A stretch of 15,340 bases of DNA, taken from Bacillota bacterium (GTDB lineage: Bacteria > Bacillota > Clostridia > Oscillospirales > Acutalibacteraceae). The notes under the pieces are model-generated. The model saw nothing but the letters and a program-made list of their open reading frames with translations, had not been told where the DNA came from and did no database searches. The translations under genes were made by a program, and so were the position numbers. This document shows positions 5,625-13,257 of this stretch, in pieces (within the stretch, counting starts at the first letter, position 1; the number at the start of each line of letters is the position of its first letter). The DNA is taken from positions 1-15,340 of the forward strand of contig JAEWRF010000129.1 of NCBI GenBank assembly GCA_023460155.1, given 5' to 3'.

Positions 5625-6974
5625 ATGAAAAGCAATGTCACGGATATGACGAACGGAAACCCCACCGGATTGCTGATGTCGTTTTCTCTGCCAATGCTGG
5701 TTGGAAACATCTTTCAGCAGCTCTATACCATGATTGATTCCATGATTGTGGGAAATTATATCGGCGCCGATGCGTTGGCGGCGGTGGGCGCGACCGGCTC
5801 CGTCCTCTTCCTGTTTTATTCGTTGTGCGGCGGGATGTCGATCGGGATCGGGATTGTCGTGTCGCAGTACCTGGGCGCGCAGGATGCGGAAGATGTGAAA
5901 CGCTCCATCGCAAATTCGATTTATGTCATGCTGGCCGCGGCACTGCTGATGAGTCTGCTGGGATTTTGTTTCGCAAGGCCGGTGCTTCAGCTGCTTCAGA
6001 CGCCGGGAAACATTATCGATGAGGCCGAGCTGTTCCTAAAAACAAACTGCGCCGGAATCCTCGCGATTTCGGCATACGACTGCGTTTCGGCACTTCTGCG
6101 TGCTCTCGGTGACTCCTCAACGCCGCTGCTCTTTTTAACGGTATCCATTGCTGTGAATATCGGGCTCGATTTTCTGTTTGTCTTGGGATTCCATTGGGGT
6201 GTGTTCGGCACGGCCCTTGCCACCATCACCGCACAGGGCATTGCCGCAGCTGGAAGCCTGGTTTTTGCGTTTTTAAAAAATCCCTATTTTAAAATACCAA
6301 AGCAGAATTTTCGGCCACGTAAACAGATTATAAAACGGTGCATACGGCTCGGGCTCCCCGTGGCGCTGCAGAGTTCGATGATCGCCGTTTCCTGTATTGC
6401 GCTGCAGACCGTGGTGAATTCGTTCGGTTCTGTTGTCGTTGCGGCATTTACCGTCACCAGCAGGCTCGAACAGCTGGTGCAGCAGCCTTACAATTCACTC
6501 GGATCAGCCGTTTCGACCTATACGGGGCAAAATATCGGTGCGGGAAAAATTGACCGGGTACAAAAGGGCTACCGGAACAGCTGTCTGCTGATCGGAATTT
6601 TTGCGCTGTGCGTGCTTCCTCTGGCACAATTTTGCGGATACTTCATTATGCGCTTATTCGTACAGGACGCTGAGGTAATAGCTTTGGGAACGGAGGCGCT
6701 GAAAATCACAAGCTGGTTCTATCTTCCGTTGGGAATGATCTACATTACCCGAGGCTTATTGAACGGCGCGGGAGACACCGTTTATTCCTTTATCAACGGC
6801 ATTATTGAAATGGCCGGAAGAATCGGTCTGGCGGGCCCCCTTACGAGAATAAAGGGGATCGGCGTCTGGGGAATCTGGCTTGCAACCGGATTAACGTGGC
6901 TGATTACCGGAACCGTAAGCGTCTTCCGCTACCTGCAGGGAACGTGGAAATACAAATCCGTGATGCGGAAATAA
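5625..6974 (+). CDS. MATE family efflux transporter
   Basis: About 449 residues, normal for multidrug and toxic compound extrusion proteins, which are 12-span antiporters that expel cationic drugs or metabolites using Na+ or H+ gradients. The opening TNGNPTGLLMSFSLPMLVGN and the motif QLYTMIDSMIVGNYIG are characteristic of the NorM/DinF-like bacterial branch. The second half repeats the first, with SRLEQLVQQPYNSLGSAVS and a late TRGLLNGAGDT. The frame can start at ATG 5613, but ATG 5625-5627 has GAGGG five bases upstream and is preferred. It is divergent from the AraC-type gene, suggesting local control. Substrate cannot be predicted. A hairpin 23 bases after the stop ends the transcript. Confidence 0.9.
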   Translation: MKSNVTDMTNGNPTGLLMSFSLPMLVGNIFQQLYTMIDSMIVGNYIGADALAAVGATGSVLFLFYSLCGGMSIGIGIVVSQYLGAQDAEDVKRSIANSIYVMLAAALLMSLLGFCFARPVLQLLQTPGNIIDEAELFLKTNCAGILAISAYDCVSALLRALGDSSTPLLFLTVSIAVNIGLDFLFVLGFHWGVFGTALATITAQGIAAAGSLVFAFLKNPYFKIPKQNFRPRKQIIKRCIRLGLPVALQSSMIAVSCIALQTVVNSFGSVVVAAFTVTSRLEQLVQQPYNSLGSAVSTYTGQNIGAGKIDRVQKGYRNSCLLIGIFALCVLPLAQFCGYFIMRLFVQDAEVIALGTEALKITSWFYLPLGMIYITRGLLNGAGDTVYSFINGIIEMAGRIGLAGPLTRIKGIGVWGIWLATGLTWLITGTVSVFRYLQGTWKYKSVMRK

Positions 6975-6996
6975 CTTCTTTCAGCATTAACGAAAA

Positions 6997-7026
6997 GAAA
7001 GACCGGCTCATCCGAGCCGGTCTTTC
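6997..7026. terminator. Terminator after the MATE gene
   Basis: A perfect 13-bp stem (6997-7009 with 7014-7026) with an ATCC loop. The U-tract is only TCTTTC on plus, while minus has TCTTTCTTTTCG. Its sequence is nearly the same as the hairpin at 7246-7277. Confidence 0.7.
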
Positions 7027-7075
7027 GGGTTTATCCTTCCAATGCAGGCTTCGAACGCGAGCACCAAGTGTGCGA

Positions 7076-7111
7076 TAAAAAAGAGCCCGGACGCGAACTG
7101 CGTCCAGACTC
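7076..7111 (-). terminator. Minus-strand terminator with no intact gene before it
   Basis: Minus-strand RNA forms a 12-bp stem with two G-U pairs (7083-7094 with 7100-7111, GAACT loop on plus) followed by seven U. It lies just beyond the duplicated tRNA-Gly 3' end at 7119-7139, as a real terminator would for a lost tRNA copy. Confidence 0.65.
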
Positions 7112-7118
7112 AGCCTGG

Positions 7119-7139
7119 TGGAGCGGGAAACGGGATTCG
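7119..7139 (-). repeat. Duplicate of the tRNA-Gly 3' end (truncated tRNA or att-like site)
   Basis: Twenty-one bases identical to 7281-7301, which are the 3' T-arm strand, 3' acceptor strand, discriminator and CCA of the intact tRNA-Gly. Similarity stops abruptly at 7140. It is in the same orientation, 162 bp from the intact copy. Either a remnant of a second tRNA gene or the trace of a tRNA-targeted integration and excision. Confidence 0.7.
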
Positions 7140-7245
7140 GGCGTATTACGCCCTTCGCGCCTTCGGCGATCCTCGCGGACAGCTCAGATAAAGACGAACG
7201 TTTTTCCCCTCCGTGAAAGCGGGTTCTCACCCGTTTCCACCGTAA
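7140..7245. other. Hairpin-rich sequence between the two tRNA-Gly 3' ends
   Basis: No gene is seen. The stretch holds several small palindromes: GGGCGT-ATT-ACGCCC (7138-7152), GCCTTCGGC (a UUCG-type loop, near 7160), and CGGGT-GAGA-ACCCG on minus (7220-7233). It replaces what would be the 5' two-thirds of a tRNA-Gly copy and does not resemble the flanking genes. Confidence 0.45.
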
Positions 7246-7277
7246 AAAAGAACCGGCTCATCTGAGCCGGTTCTTTT
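7246..7277 (-). terminator. Terminator of tRNA-Gly
   Basis: A perfect 14-bp stem (7246-7259 with 7264-7277), ATCT loop, followed on minus by a run of six T. It lies four bases after the tRNA CCA end. It is nearly identical to the hairpin at 6997-7026. Confidence 0.85.
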
Positions 7278-7280
7278 CTT

Positions 7281-7355
<75 letters not shown>

Positions 7356-7364
7356 ATGCGATCT

Positions 7365-7393
7365 ATTTTAGCATAGGTTCCCGCCGGAATCAA
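7365..7393 (-). promoter_or_regulatory. Promoter of tRNA-Gly
   Basis: On the minus strand, TTGATT (7388-7393), 17 bases, then TAAAAT (7365-7370) preceded by TGC. The start point falls near 7358, leaving a 5' leader of only a few bases. The -35 lies eight bases past the stop of the DUF4358 gene. Confidence 0.7.
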
Positions 7394-7400
7394 GCTTTTT

Positions 7401-7910
7401 TTAGCTGGTCTGGCTTTTAAACCACTTTTTCTCGTCCTCCGTACTGCTCCCGACCGCCACAAGCACATACCGGCCGTTGCGGACAATCAGATAGTTTTTC
7501 AGAGCGTTGTATTGGGTCGGATTCAGGCTTTTGTATCCCGCCGCCTTCGCATTGATGTGGGCGGTCACAGCCGTCTGCAGATCCTTGTATTTTGATGCGT
7601 CCGTCAGAAGAAAGCATGCAAGCTCAGAGGCGCTCTCCGCCGACTTGCTCATATACAGCGAACTGTCGGAAACAACTCCGCTTGGAATGTCGTAATGCTT
7701 GGAAATCTGCTCCCCCTCCACCTTCTCCATATCCGTCAGCTTCAGGTCGGCGATCATCTTCTCCGTAATCTGGTCCGGCGAATAGTGAGCGTAGTTTTCG
7801 CGCTGATGATTGAAAACCATAAATGCGCCGATAAAGATTGCCACGGCAACAACCAGTGCAATGACCGTAAAAGCCACCCATTTTTTCCCGCTTTGCTCCG
7901 CCTCGTTCAT
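7401..7910 (-). CDS. DUF4358 domain-containing membrane-anchored protein
   Basis: A 169-residue protein. A short charged N-terminus (MNEAEQSGKK) precedes one hydrophobic span at residues about 11-33, so the rest should face outside. Residues about 65-165 match my memory of the clostridial DUF4358 domain: YDIPSGVVSDSSLYMS, then a segment on helical DASKYKDLQTAVTAH, then NYLIVRNGRYVLVAVG. No function is established for this family. The ATG has AGAAGGTG five bases upstream. It stands alone, with an AT-rich region behind it and tRNA-Gly 45 bases ahead. No terminator is seen between its stop and the tRNA, so some read-through into the tRNA is possible. No lipobox is present. Confidence 0.75.
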   Translation of the reverse strand: MNEAEQSGKKWVAFTVIALVVAVAIFIGAFMVFNHQRENYAHYSPDQITEKMIADLKLTDMEKVEGEQISKHYDIPSGVVSDSSLYMSKSAESASELACFLLTDASKYKDLQTAVTAHINAKAAGYKSLNPTQYNALKNYLIVRNGRYVLVAVGSSTEDEKKWFKSQTS

Positions 7911-8289
7911 CCGCGCACCTTCTCCCGGTCATAACCAATAATTATTAACTTATTCTACATGATTTTGAAAAATTATAATTGCGTTCCGGAATTTATTTGT
8001 TGATTTCACATTAGAATTAAAGGGTTCTGCTGCATAAACCATGCATAATTATCATACCAGCTACTTTACATAAAACAATAGTTTAATTATTGACAAACTT
8101 TTAAAATTTCAATCTTCAACATTTTCCACAAAGTTTTCAACTTTTAGACCGGCTTACCGCTCCCTTTTCTTTCTGTTTTCAACCGTAGATCAACAAAAGT
8201 TCCGACTATTCGGTGGAATCTCGGTATTCCGTATCGGTTTACATAATTCGCAATTGCCGCGCCGCCGTATTTATGCAGAGCGCGGCAGT
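7911..8289. other. AT-rich gene-free region upstream of the DUF4358 gene
   Basis: About 380 bases, clearly more AT-rich than the rest of the window between 7930 and 8150. I see no ORF with a ribosome binding site and no RNA gene. It holds a candidate minus-strand promoter (8051-8078), a lone TTGACA on plus (8090-8095) without a matching -10, one DnaA-like TTTTCCACA (8122-8130), and a small inverted repeat GGAAT-6-ATTCC near 8215-8230. Confidence 0.5.
8051..8078 (-). promoter_or_regulatory. Candidate promoter of the DUF4358 gene
   Basis: On the minus strand, TTGTTT (8073-8078), 16 bases, then TATGAT (8051-8056) preceded by TGG. It would give a leader of about 130 nt. A TATAAT closer to the gene (near 7974) lacks a -35. 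Confidence 0.4.
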
Positions 8290-8292
8290 CAT

Positions 8293-8321
8293 AAAAAGAG
8301 GGCCGGTGTTTCCACCGGCCC
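8293..8321 (-). terminator. Terminator of thrS
   Basis: A perfect 9-bp GC-rich stem (8300-8308 with 8313-8321), TTTC loop, followed on minus by CTCTTTTTATG. It lies 18 bases after the thrS stop. Confidence 0.88.
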
Positions 8322-8339
8322 ATCTCTGAGACTTCTCTT

Positions 8340-10250
8340 TTATTCTTTGGCCTTACTCGCCACTTCGGCAGCCGCCTTCTGAAGGAAGGCCTGCAGCTCC
8401 ATGGTTCCGAGGTCCCCGTCCTTCCGGCCGCGCACCGCGACGTTTCCGCTCTGCATTTCCTTTTCCCCGACGACGATCATGTAGGGAATCTTCTGCAGCT
8501 GAGCCTCGCGGATTTTATAGCCGATCTTTTCGTTCCGGGTATCCAGCTCCGCGCGGAGGGAAGCGGCAGTCAGGGCATCCGTCACCTTTTTGGCATATTC
8601 CTGCGTGCTGTCCGAGATCGGCAGAACCTTCACCTGAACCGGAGCGAGCCACATCGGGAACGCGCCCGCATAATGCTCGGTCAGAATCGCGATGAAGCGC
8701 TCGATGCTCCCGAAAATCACGCGGTGAATCATTACGGGGCGGTGCTTCTCTCCATCCGCGCCGGTATAAGTCAGGTCAAAGCGCTCCGGCATTTGGAAAT
8801 CCAGCTGAATCGTGCCGCACTGCCAGGTCCGGCCGATGGAATCACGCAGATGGAAGTCGATCTTCGGGCCGTAGAACGCGCCGTCGCCCTCGTTGATTTC
8901 GTAGGGCTTGCCGTTCTTCTCCAGCGCCTTTTTCAGGCCGTTCGTCGCCATTTCCCACTGCTCGTCCGTTCCCATGGAATCCTTCGGGCGCGTGGAAAGC
9001 TCAAGGCTGTACTCAAAGCCGAATACCTTATAGAAGCTGTCGATCAGGTTCATAACGCCGAGGATTTCGCTTTCAATCTGCTCCGGCATCATGAAAATAT
9101 GGGCGTCGTCCTGTGTGAAGCAGCGCACGCGCATCAAACCGTGCAGCGCGCCGGAAAGTTCGTGCCGGTGCACCAGTCCCAGCTCCGCCACACGCTCCGG
9201 CAGGTCGCGGTAGGAGTGCAGCTTGCGCTTATAGACCAGCATGCCGCCCGGGCAGTTCATCGGTTTGATCGCATACGGGGCACCGTCGATCTGCGTGGTG
9301 TACATGTTATCCTTATAATGATCCCAGTGGCCGGAACGGTGCCAGAGCTCCTCGCTCAGGATGATCGGGGTGCGGATCTCCTCGTAGCCGTGCTTGGTGT
9401 GCTCCTCGCGCCAGAAGGCCTCCAGCTGATTGCGCAGAATCATGCCCTTCGGCAGGAAGAACGGGAAGCCCGGTCCCTCGTCGTAAATATCAAACAGGTC
9501 GAGGTCGCGGCCCAGCTTGCGGTGGTCGCGCTTTTTGGCCTCTTCCATCATGGTCAGGTACGCTTCCAGATCGGAAGCCTTCGGGAAGGAAATGCCGTAG
9601 ACGCGCTGAAGCATCTTGTTGTTCGCGTCGGCACGCCAGTAGGCGCCGGTGCAGTTGGTCAGCTTGACGGCCTTCACGCGGCCCGTGCTCAGCAGGTGGG
9701 GGCCTGCGCAGAGATCGATGTAGTCGCCCTGCTTATAAAAGCTGATTTTCTCCCCTTTGCCCGCGTGCTCCTTGATGAGCTCCAGCTTATAAACCTGATG
9801 TTCCTTTTCCATAAGGGCAATGGCCTCGTCCACGTCGAGTTCGAAGCGCTCCAGCGGGAGGTCTTCCTTGATGACCTTTTTCATTTCAGCCTCGATCGCC
9901 GCCATGTCCTCCGGGGTCAGCGTGCGGGGCAGGTCGAAGTCGTAGTAAAAGCCGTTTTCGATCGCGGGTCCGATTGCGAAGCCAGCCTCCGGAAACAGAC
10001 GCTTGACCGCCTGAGCCATAATGTGCGAGGAGGTATGCCAGTAAACGCGCTTGCCCTCGGGATCGTCGAACGTCAGAATCTGAAGGTCACAGTCGGAGGT
10101 TAGCGGGGTGCGCAGGTCGACCACCTTGTCGTTCAGCTTTCCGGCGCAGGCTGCTTTATAAAGGCCGGCGCCGATGGATTTCGCAACGTCGGCAACCGTG
10201 ACGCCGCTGTCGAATTCCCGGACGTCGCCCTTGAGATTTACACGGATCAT
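8340..10250 (-). CDS. thrS: Threonyl-tRNA synthetase
   Basis: A 636-residue, full-length ThrRS, which charges tRNA-Thr with threonine in the cytoplasm. Domains in order: TGS (residues 1-62), the editing domain with HTSSH (H72, H76) and DLCAGPH, the class II catalytic core with MNCPGGM, HRHELSGALHGL and DDAHIF, motif 3 GSIERF, and the C-terminal anticodon-binding domain (about 535-636, opening VQVKVLPIS). The zinc ligands (Cys of NCPGG, His of DDAHIF and His of MIHRVIFGS) and the editing residues are all present, so it should be active and able to clear mischarged serine. The ATG has AAGGAGA at 10261-10267, ten bases upstream. It is controlled by the T-box leader just ahead of it. Confidence 0.98.
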   Translation of the reverse strand: MIRVNLKGDVREFDSGVTVADVAKSIGAGLYKAACAGKLNDKVVDLRTPLTSDCDLQILTFDDPEGKRVYWHTSSHIMAQAVKRLFPEAGFAIGPAIENGFYYDFDLPRTLTPEDMAAIEAEMKKVIKEDLPLERFELDVDEAIALMEKEHQVYKLELIKEHAGKGEKISFYKQGDYIDLCAGPHLLSTGRVKAVKLTNCTGAYWRADANNKMLQRVYGISFPKASDLEAYLTMMEEAKKRDHRKLGRDLDLFDIYDEGPGFPFFLPKGMILRNQLEAFWREEHTKHGYEEIRTPIILSEELWHRSGHWDHYKDNMYTTQIDGAPYAIKPMNCPGGMLVYKRKLHSYRDLPERVAELGLVHRHELSGALHGLMRVRCFTQDDAHIFMMPEQIESEILGVMNLIDSFYKVFGFEYSLELSTRPKDSMGTDEQWEMATNGLKKALEKNGKPYEINEGDGAFYGPKIDFHLRDSIGRTWQCGTIQLDFQMPERFDLTYTGADGEKHRPVMIHRVIFGSIERFIAILTEHYAGAFPMWLAPVQVKVLPISDSTQEYAKKVTDALTAASLRAELDTRNEKIGYKIREAQLQKIPYMIVVGEKEMQSGNVAVRGRKDGDLGTMELQAFLQKAAAEVASKAKE

Positions 10251-10270
10251 TCTAATTCACTCTCCTTAAA

Positions 10271-10306
10271 AAATAAAAAGCCTTACCCCAAGTATGGGGT
10301 AAGGCT
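10271..10306 (-). terminator. Regulated terminator of the thrS T-box
   Basis: A perfect 12-bp stem AGCCTTACCCCA with its complement (10279-10290 with 10295-10306), AGTA loop, followed on minus by TTTTTATTTTTT. It lies 20 bases before the thrS start and just after the T-box, so it is the conditional terminator. Confidence 0.92.
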
Positions 10307-10536
10307 GATTCCTTACGGTTCCACCCAAATTCGGCAGGCTCTCGGCCCACCCTCATTCGTACGGCCATAACGGTGCCGGACCGGCACGCCTTTCGCCCGA
10401 AAGCCTCGGCATGCGCTCGGAGGCGGTAGCCGTTCACCCAGCCCGCCGCGCGCGTTTTCAGCTTCCAGCGCACGCTCTCTGCTGCGGTCTTTGATGTGGC
10501 TTCCTCGTCAACGTTTTTAAGATAGATTGTCTTTTG
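10271..10536 (-). ncRNA. T-box riboswitch leader of thrS
   Basis: The leader runs from a predicted start near 10536. Reading the minus strand: a Stem I region containing GACGAGGAAGCC, AGAGAG and GCTGGAAGCTG, then GAACGGCTACCGCC, where ACC (10425-10427) is the likely specifier and is a threonine codon, lying opposite in the internal loop closed by GAGG/CCTC. The T-box GGGTGGAACCGT is at 10315-10326. The transcription terminator follows. Uncharged tRNA-Thr should pair with ACC and the T-box to favour antitermination, raising thrS expression in threonine starvation. Confidence 0.93.
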
Positions 10537-10542
10537 TAATTC

Positions 10543-10571
10543 ATCATAGCACGGCCATTCTTCCTTGTCAA
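10543..10571 (-). promoter_or_regulatory. Promoter of thrS
   Basis: On the minus strand, TTGACA (10566-10571), 17 bases, then TATGAT (10543-10548) with TGC before it. The start point is near 10536, immediately ahead of the T-box. Confidence 0.88.
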
Positions 10572-10646
10572 GGGCTGCCCGGATGCCTTTTGCAGGTTCC
10601 GCCTCCGGCAATTTCAGAATCGTTTCTCAGATTGGAAGCAAATTTC

Positions 10647-10676
10647 TTGACAGAAGGGTATGGAAAGTAATACAAT
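10647..10676 (+). promoter_or_regulatory. Promoter of rny
   Basis: TTGACA (10647-10652), 18 bases, then TACAAT (10671-10676). The start point would be near 10683, giving a leader of about 100 nt with a hairpin in it. Confidence 0.75.
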
Positions 10677-10699
10677 TAGTTTTATGATGCATGAATTTG

Positions 10700-10730
10700 C
10701 ATTGATGGGATAACGCACCCATCCTCAATG
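10700..10730 (+). promoter_or_regulatory. Hairpin in the rny leader
   Basis: CATTGATGGG (10700-10709) pairs with CCCAT (10718-10722) and CAATG (10726-10730) across a three-base bulge. It has no T-run, so it is not a terminator. It may protect the 5' end or be a self-cleavage target, but that is speculation. Confidence 0.35.
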
Positions 10731-10782
10731 ATGTAATTTTAATGAATATGAAAAAGTAATTTGAAAAAGGAGGTGCCAAAAT

Positions 10783-12336
10783 TTGAATCTTGCAGCCTAT
10801 ATTGCAATTACGGTTGTATGCGCGGTGATCGTGGGAGTTCTGTCTTTCCTCGCCGGAATAATCCACCGCAAAAAAACCGCCGAATATACAATTGGTTCTG
10901 CGGAGCAGGAAGCAAAGCGGATCATCAGCGACGCGATCAAGACAGCGGAGGCCAAAAAGAAAGAGGCCATTCTGGAGGGCAAGGATGAAATCCACCGCCA
11001 GCGCACGGAGTCGGAACGCGAACTGAACGAACGCAGGAAAGAAATCCAGCGTCAGGAGCGCAGGATCCAGCAAAAGGAAGAAACCCTTGACAAGAAAACC
11101 GAAGCTCTGGAGGCCAAGGACGATATTCTTTCCAATAAGATCAAACAGGCCGAAGAGCGGCTTTCGGAGGCGGAGGCCCTGAAAAAGAGCCAGTTTGACA
11201 TGCTGGAGCGCATTTCGGGCTTTACGGGCGACCAGGCAAAGGAATATCTGCTCAACAACCTCGACAATGAGCTGACCCATGAAAAAGCCGTCAAGCTGAT
11301 GGAACTTGAACAGCAGACCCGCGAAGAGGCCGACCGGAACGCGAGGGAGATCATTTCTACCGCCATTCAGCGCTGTGCGGCGGATCATGTGGCGGAGGCG
11401 ACGATTTCCGTCGTGCCGCTCCCCAACGACGAAATGAAGGGAAGAATCATTGGGCGCGAGGGCCGGAACATCCGTGCCATCGAAACAATGACGGGGGTTG
11501 ACCTCATCATCGACGACACGCCGGAGGCAATCACCCTTTCCTGCTTTGAGCCGGTGCGCCGCGAAGTCGCCCGGATCGCGCTGGAACACCTGATCGCAGA
11601 CGGACGGATTCATCCGGCAAGGATTGAGGAAACCATTGAAAAGGCACGCCACGAGGTAGATGCTACCATTAAACAGGAAGGCGAACATGCGGTGATCGAG
11701 GCCGGCGTAAACGGCGTCCATCCCGAACTGGTCAAACTTCTGGGGCGGCTGCGTTACCGCACCAGCTACGGACAGAATGTTCTGAATCATTCCCTTGAGG
11801 TTTCTTATCTGGCAGGCATGATGGCCTCGGAACTGGGACTGGACCCCGCCATTGCGCGCAGGGCAGGTCTTTTGCACGACATCGGCAAGGCTCTTGACCA
11901 TGAAATTGAAGGTTCCCATGTGGACATCGGCGTCGACATGGCTCGCAAATATAAGGAAAGCGAAGCGGTTGTTCACGCGATTCAGGCCCACCACGGCGAC
12001 GTGGAGGCCAAAACAATCGCCGCATGCCTGGTGCAGGCGGCCGACGCCATCAGTGCGGCAAGGCCCGGAGCGCGGCGCGAGAACCTGGAAAACTACATCA
12101 AGCGCCTGGAAAAGCTTGAGGAGGTCGCTTCTTCCTTTGAGGGTGTGGACCGCAGCTATGCAATTCAGGCCGGGCGTGAAATCCGCATCATGGTAAAGCC
12201 GGAAGCGGTGGGGGACGACAAAATGGTCCTTCTCGCGCGGGACATCTGCAAAAAGATCGAGAGCGACCTGGAATATCCCGGTCAGATCAAGGTGACCATC
12301 ATCCGGGAAAGCAGAGCCATCGAATACGCGAAGTAA
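10783..12336 (+). CDS. rny: Ribonuclease Y
   Basis: A 517-residue RNase Y, the membrane-bound endoribonuclease that starts mRNA decay in Firmicutes. It has one N-terminal membrane span (residues about 4-27), a long charged coiled coil (about 35-190), a KH RNA-binding domain with GRIIGREGRNIR (220-231), and an HD domain with His336 and the HD pair His365-Asp366 in LLHDIGKALDHE. The family length is about 520. The start is TTG 10783-10785: AAAGGAGGTG at 10766-10775 is seven bases upstream and no ATG is nearby. It is divergent from thrS and ends at a strong terminator. The downstream neighbour ymdB is the usual one for this gene. Confidence 0.97.
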   Translation: MNLAAYIAITVVCAVIVGVLSFLAGIIHRKKTAEYTIGSAEQEAKRIISDAIKTAEAKKKEAILEGKDEIHRQRTESERELNERRKEIQRQERRIQQKEETLDKKTEALEAKDDILSNKIKQAEERLSEAEALKKSQFDMLERISGFTGDQAKEYLLNNLDNELTHEKAVKLMELEQQTREEADRNAREIISTAIQRCAADHVAEATISVVPLPNDEMKGRIIGREGRNIRAIETMTGVDLIIDDTPEAITLSCFEPVRREVARIALEHLIADGRIHPARIEETIEKARHEVDATIKQEGEHAVIEAGVNGVHPELVKLLGRLRYRTSYGQNVLNHSLEVSYLAGMMASELGLDPAIARRAGLLHDIGKALDHEIEGSHVDIGVDMARKYKESEAVVHAIQAHHGDVEAKTIAACLVQAADAISAARPGARRENLENYIKRLEKLEEVASSFEGVDRSYAIQAGREIRIMVKPEAVGDDKMVLLARDICKKIESDLEYPGQIKVTIIRESRAIEYAK

Positions 12337-12351
12337 CCGAATTTTACTTTG

Positions 12352-12381
12352 GGAGGAACAGCTTTCTGTTCCTCCTTTTTT
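12352..12381 (+). terminator. Terminator after rny
   Basis: A perfect 10-bp stem GGAGGAACAG with CTGTTCCTCC (12352-12361 with 12366-12375), CTTT loop, then six T. It separates rny from ymdB, yet no clear promoter follows, so ymdB may rely on read-through. Confidence 0.88.
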
Positions 12382-12416
12382 ATTCGCTTGAGTTTGAATA
12401 ATTCGAGGTGCAGCAT

Positions 12417-13184
12417 ATGAATATTCTGGCATTGGGAGACGTAGTCGGCGGCGTGGGCTGCCGTTTTCTGCGCAGCCACCTCCCCGCTTACAAAAGGCTG
12501 AAAAATATCCAGCTCGTTTTCGCGAACGGCGAAAATTCCGCCGACGGAAACGGCCTTACGCCTTCTTCCGCACAATATCTGTTCGACAGCGGCGTCGACG
12601 TGATCACCACCGGAAACCACAGCTTCCGCAGGCGCGAAAGCTACGACTTTTACGAAACCTGCCCGTTTCTCCTGCGGCCGGCGAATTTTCCTGCCTCGGC
12701 GCCGGGAAAGGGCTTCTGTGTCGTCGATATGGGGCGGATCCAGATCGGGGTAATCAACCTGATGGGCGTGGTTTACATGGAGAGCATGGAATCGCCGTTT
12801 GACCGTGCCGACCTTCTTCTGGCGGAAAAGCCCCCGAAGATCACCCTCGTTGACTTTCACGCGGAGGCAACCGGCGAAAAATACGCGCTCGCGCGCTACC
12901 TGGACGGGCGGGTCTCCGCCGTCTTCGGAACACACACTCATGTCCAGACGGCCGATGAGTGCGTTCTTCCCAGCGGCACCGGCTATATTTCCGACCTCGG
13001 CATGACGGGGCCCGTCAACTCGATTCTCGGCGTGAAGTCCGAACTGGTCATCCAGAAAATGCGCTCCAAAATGCCGGTCCGCTTTGATTTTGCGGACGGC
13101 GACTGTCACATTTGCGGGGCAATTTTCAACATTGATGAAAGTACCGGAAAAACTATTTCTGTGGAACGTGTCCGAATTCTGTAA
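12417..13184 (+). CDS. ymdB: YmdB family metallophosphoesterase (TIGR00282)
   Basis: A 255-residue calcineurin-like phosphoesterase. YmdB of Bacillus subtilis hydrolyses cyclic 2',3'/3',5' nucleotides and is needed for biofilm and for fate choice. The dimetal residues can be read: Asp8 (LGDVVG), Glu39-Asn40 (NGENS), Asn67-His68 (TGNHSF), His148 (DFHAE), and His173 and His175 (GTHTHVQ). The first five fall at the same positions as in B. subtilis YmdB. The frame opens at a GTG at 12408 that lies within the ribosome binding site GAGGTG (12405-12410), so ATG 12417-12419 is chosen. It sits between rny and spoVS, the conserved order. The last codons are included in a tandem duplication that fills the following gap. 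Confidence 0.95.
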   Translation: MNILALGDVVGGVGCRFLRSHLPAYKRLKNIQLVFANGENSADGNGLTPSSAQYLFDSGVDVITTGNHSFRRRESYDFYETCPFLLRPANFPASAPGKGFCVVDMGRIQIGVINLMGVVYMESMESPFDRADLLLAEKPPKITLVDFHAEATGEKYALARYLDGRVSAVFGTHTHVQTADECVLPSGTGYISDLGMTGPVNSILGVKSELVIQKMRSKMPVRFDFADGDCHICGAIFNIDESTGKTISVERVRIL

Positions 13185-13257
13185 TGTTTTCCAAAAATTA
13201 TCTTTCTTTATTGGTAGTATTTATAAAGAAAATAGATTGAAAAAAGTCTTTTTTCGT
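13176..13257 (+). repeat. First unit of an 82/83-bp tandem duplication
   Basis: Starts within the final codons of ymdB (ATTCTGTAA, the TAA being the stop) and ends at CTTTTTTCGT. It abuts unit two without a gap. The first 9 bases and last 22 bases are identical between units and the middle is partly diverged. Confidence 0.75.

Noticed and set aside
7068..7265. A 65-codon plus-strand frame
   Set aside because: It runs across the hairpin and tRNA-fragment mosaic and has no ribosome binding site.
8122..8130. DnaA-box-like TTTTCCACA in an AT-rich stretch, considered as an origin
   Set aside because: Only one imperfect box is visible, and no dnaA, dnaN, rpmH or repeat cluster is nearby.
8673..10103. 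A 476-codon open frame on the plus strand
   Set aside because: Antisense to thrS. Its residues are the low-complexity Leu/His/Arg/Val mixture typical of shadows in GC-rich codons.
10252..10611. A 119-codon minus-strand frame upstream of thrS
   Set aside because: The stretch is the T-box leader and its promoter. Open frame is incidental and no ribosome binding site fits.
10627..12432. A 601-codon open frame on the minus strand
   Set aside because: It is the antisense shadow of rny, whose KH and HD motifs, ribosome binding site and terminator are unmistakable. The shadow has no family resemblance.
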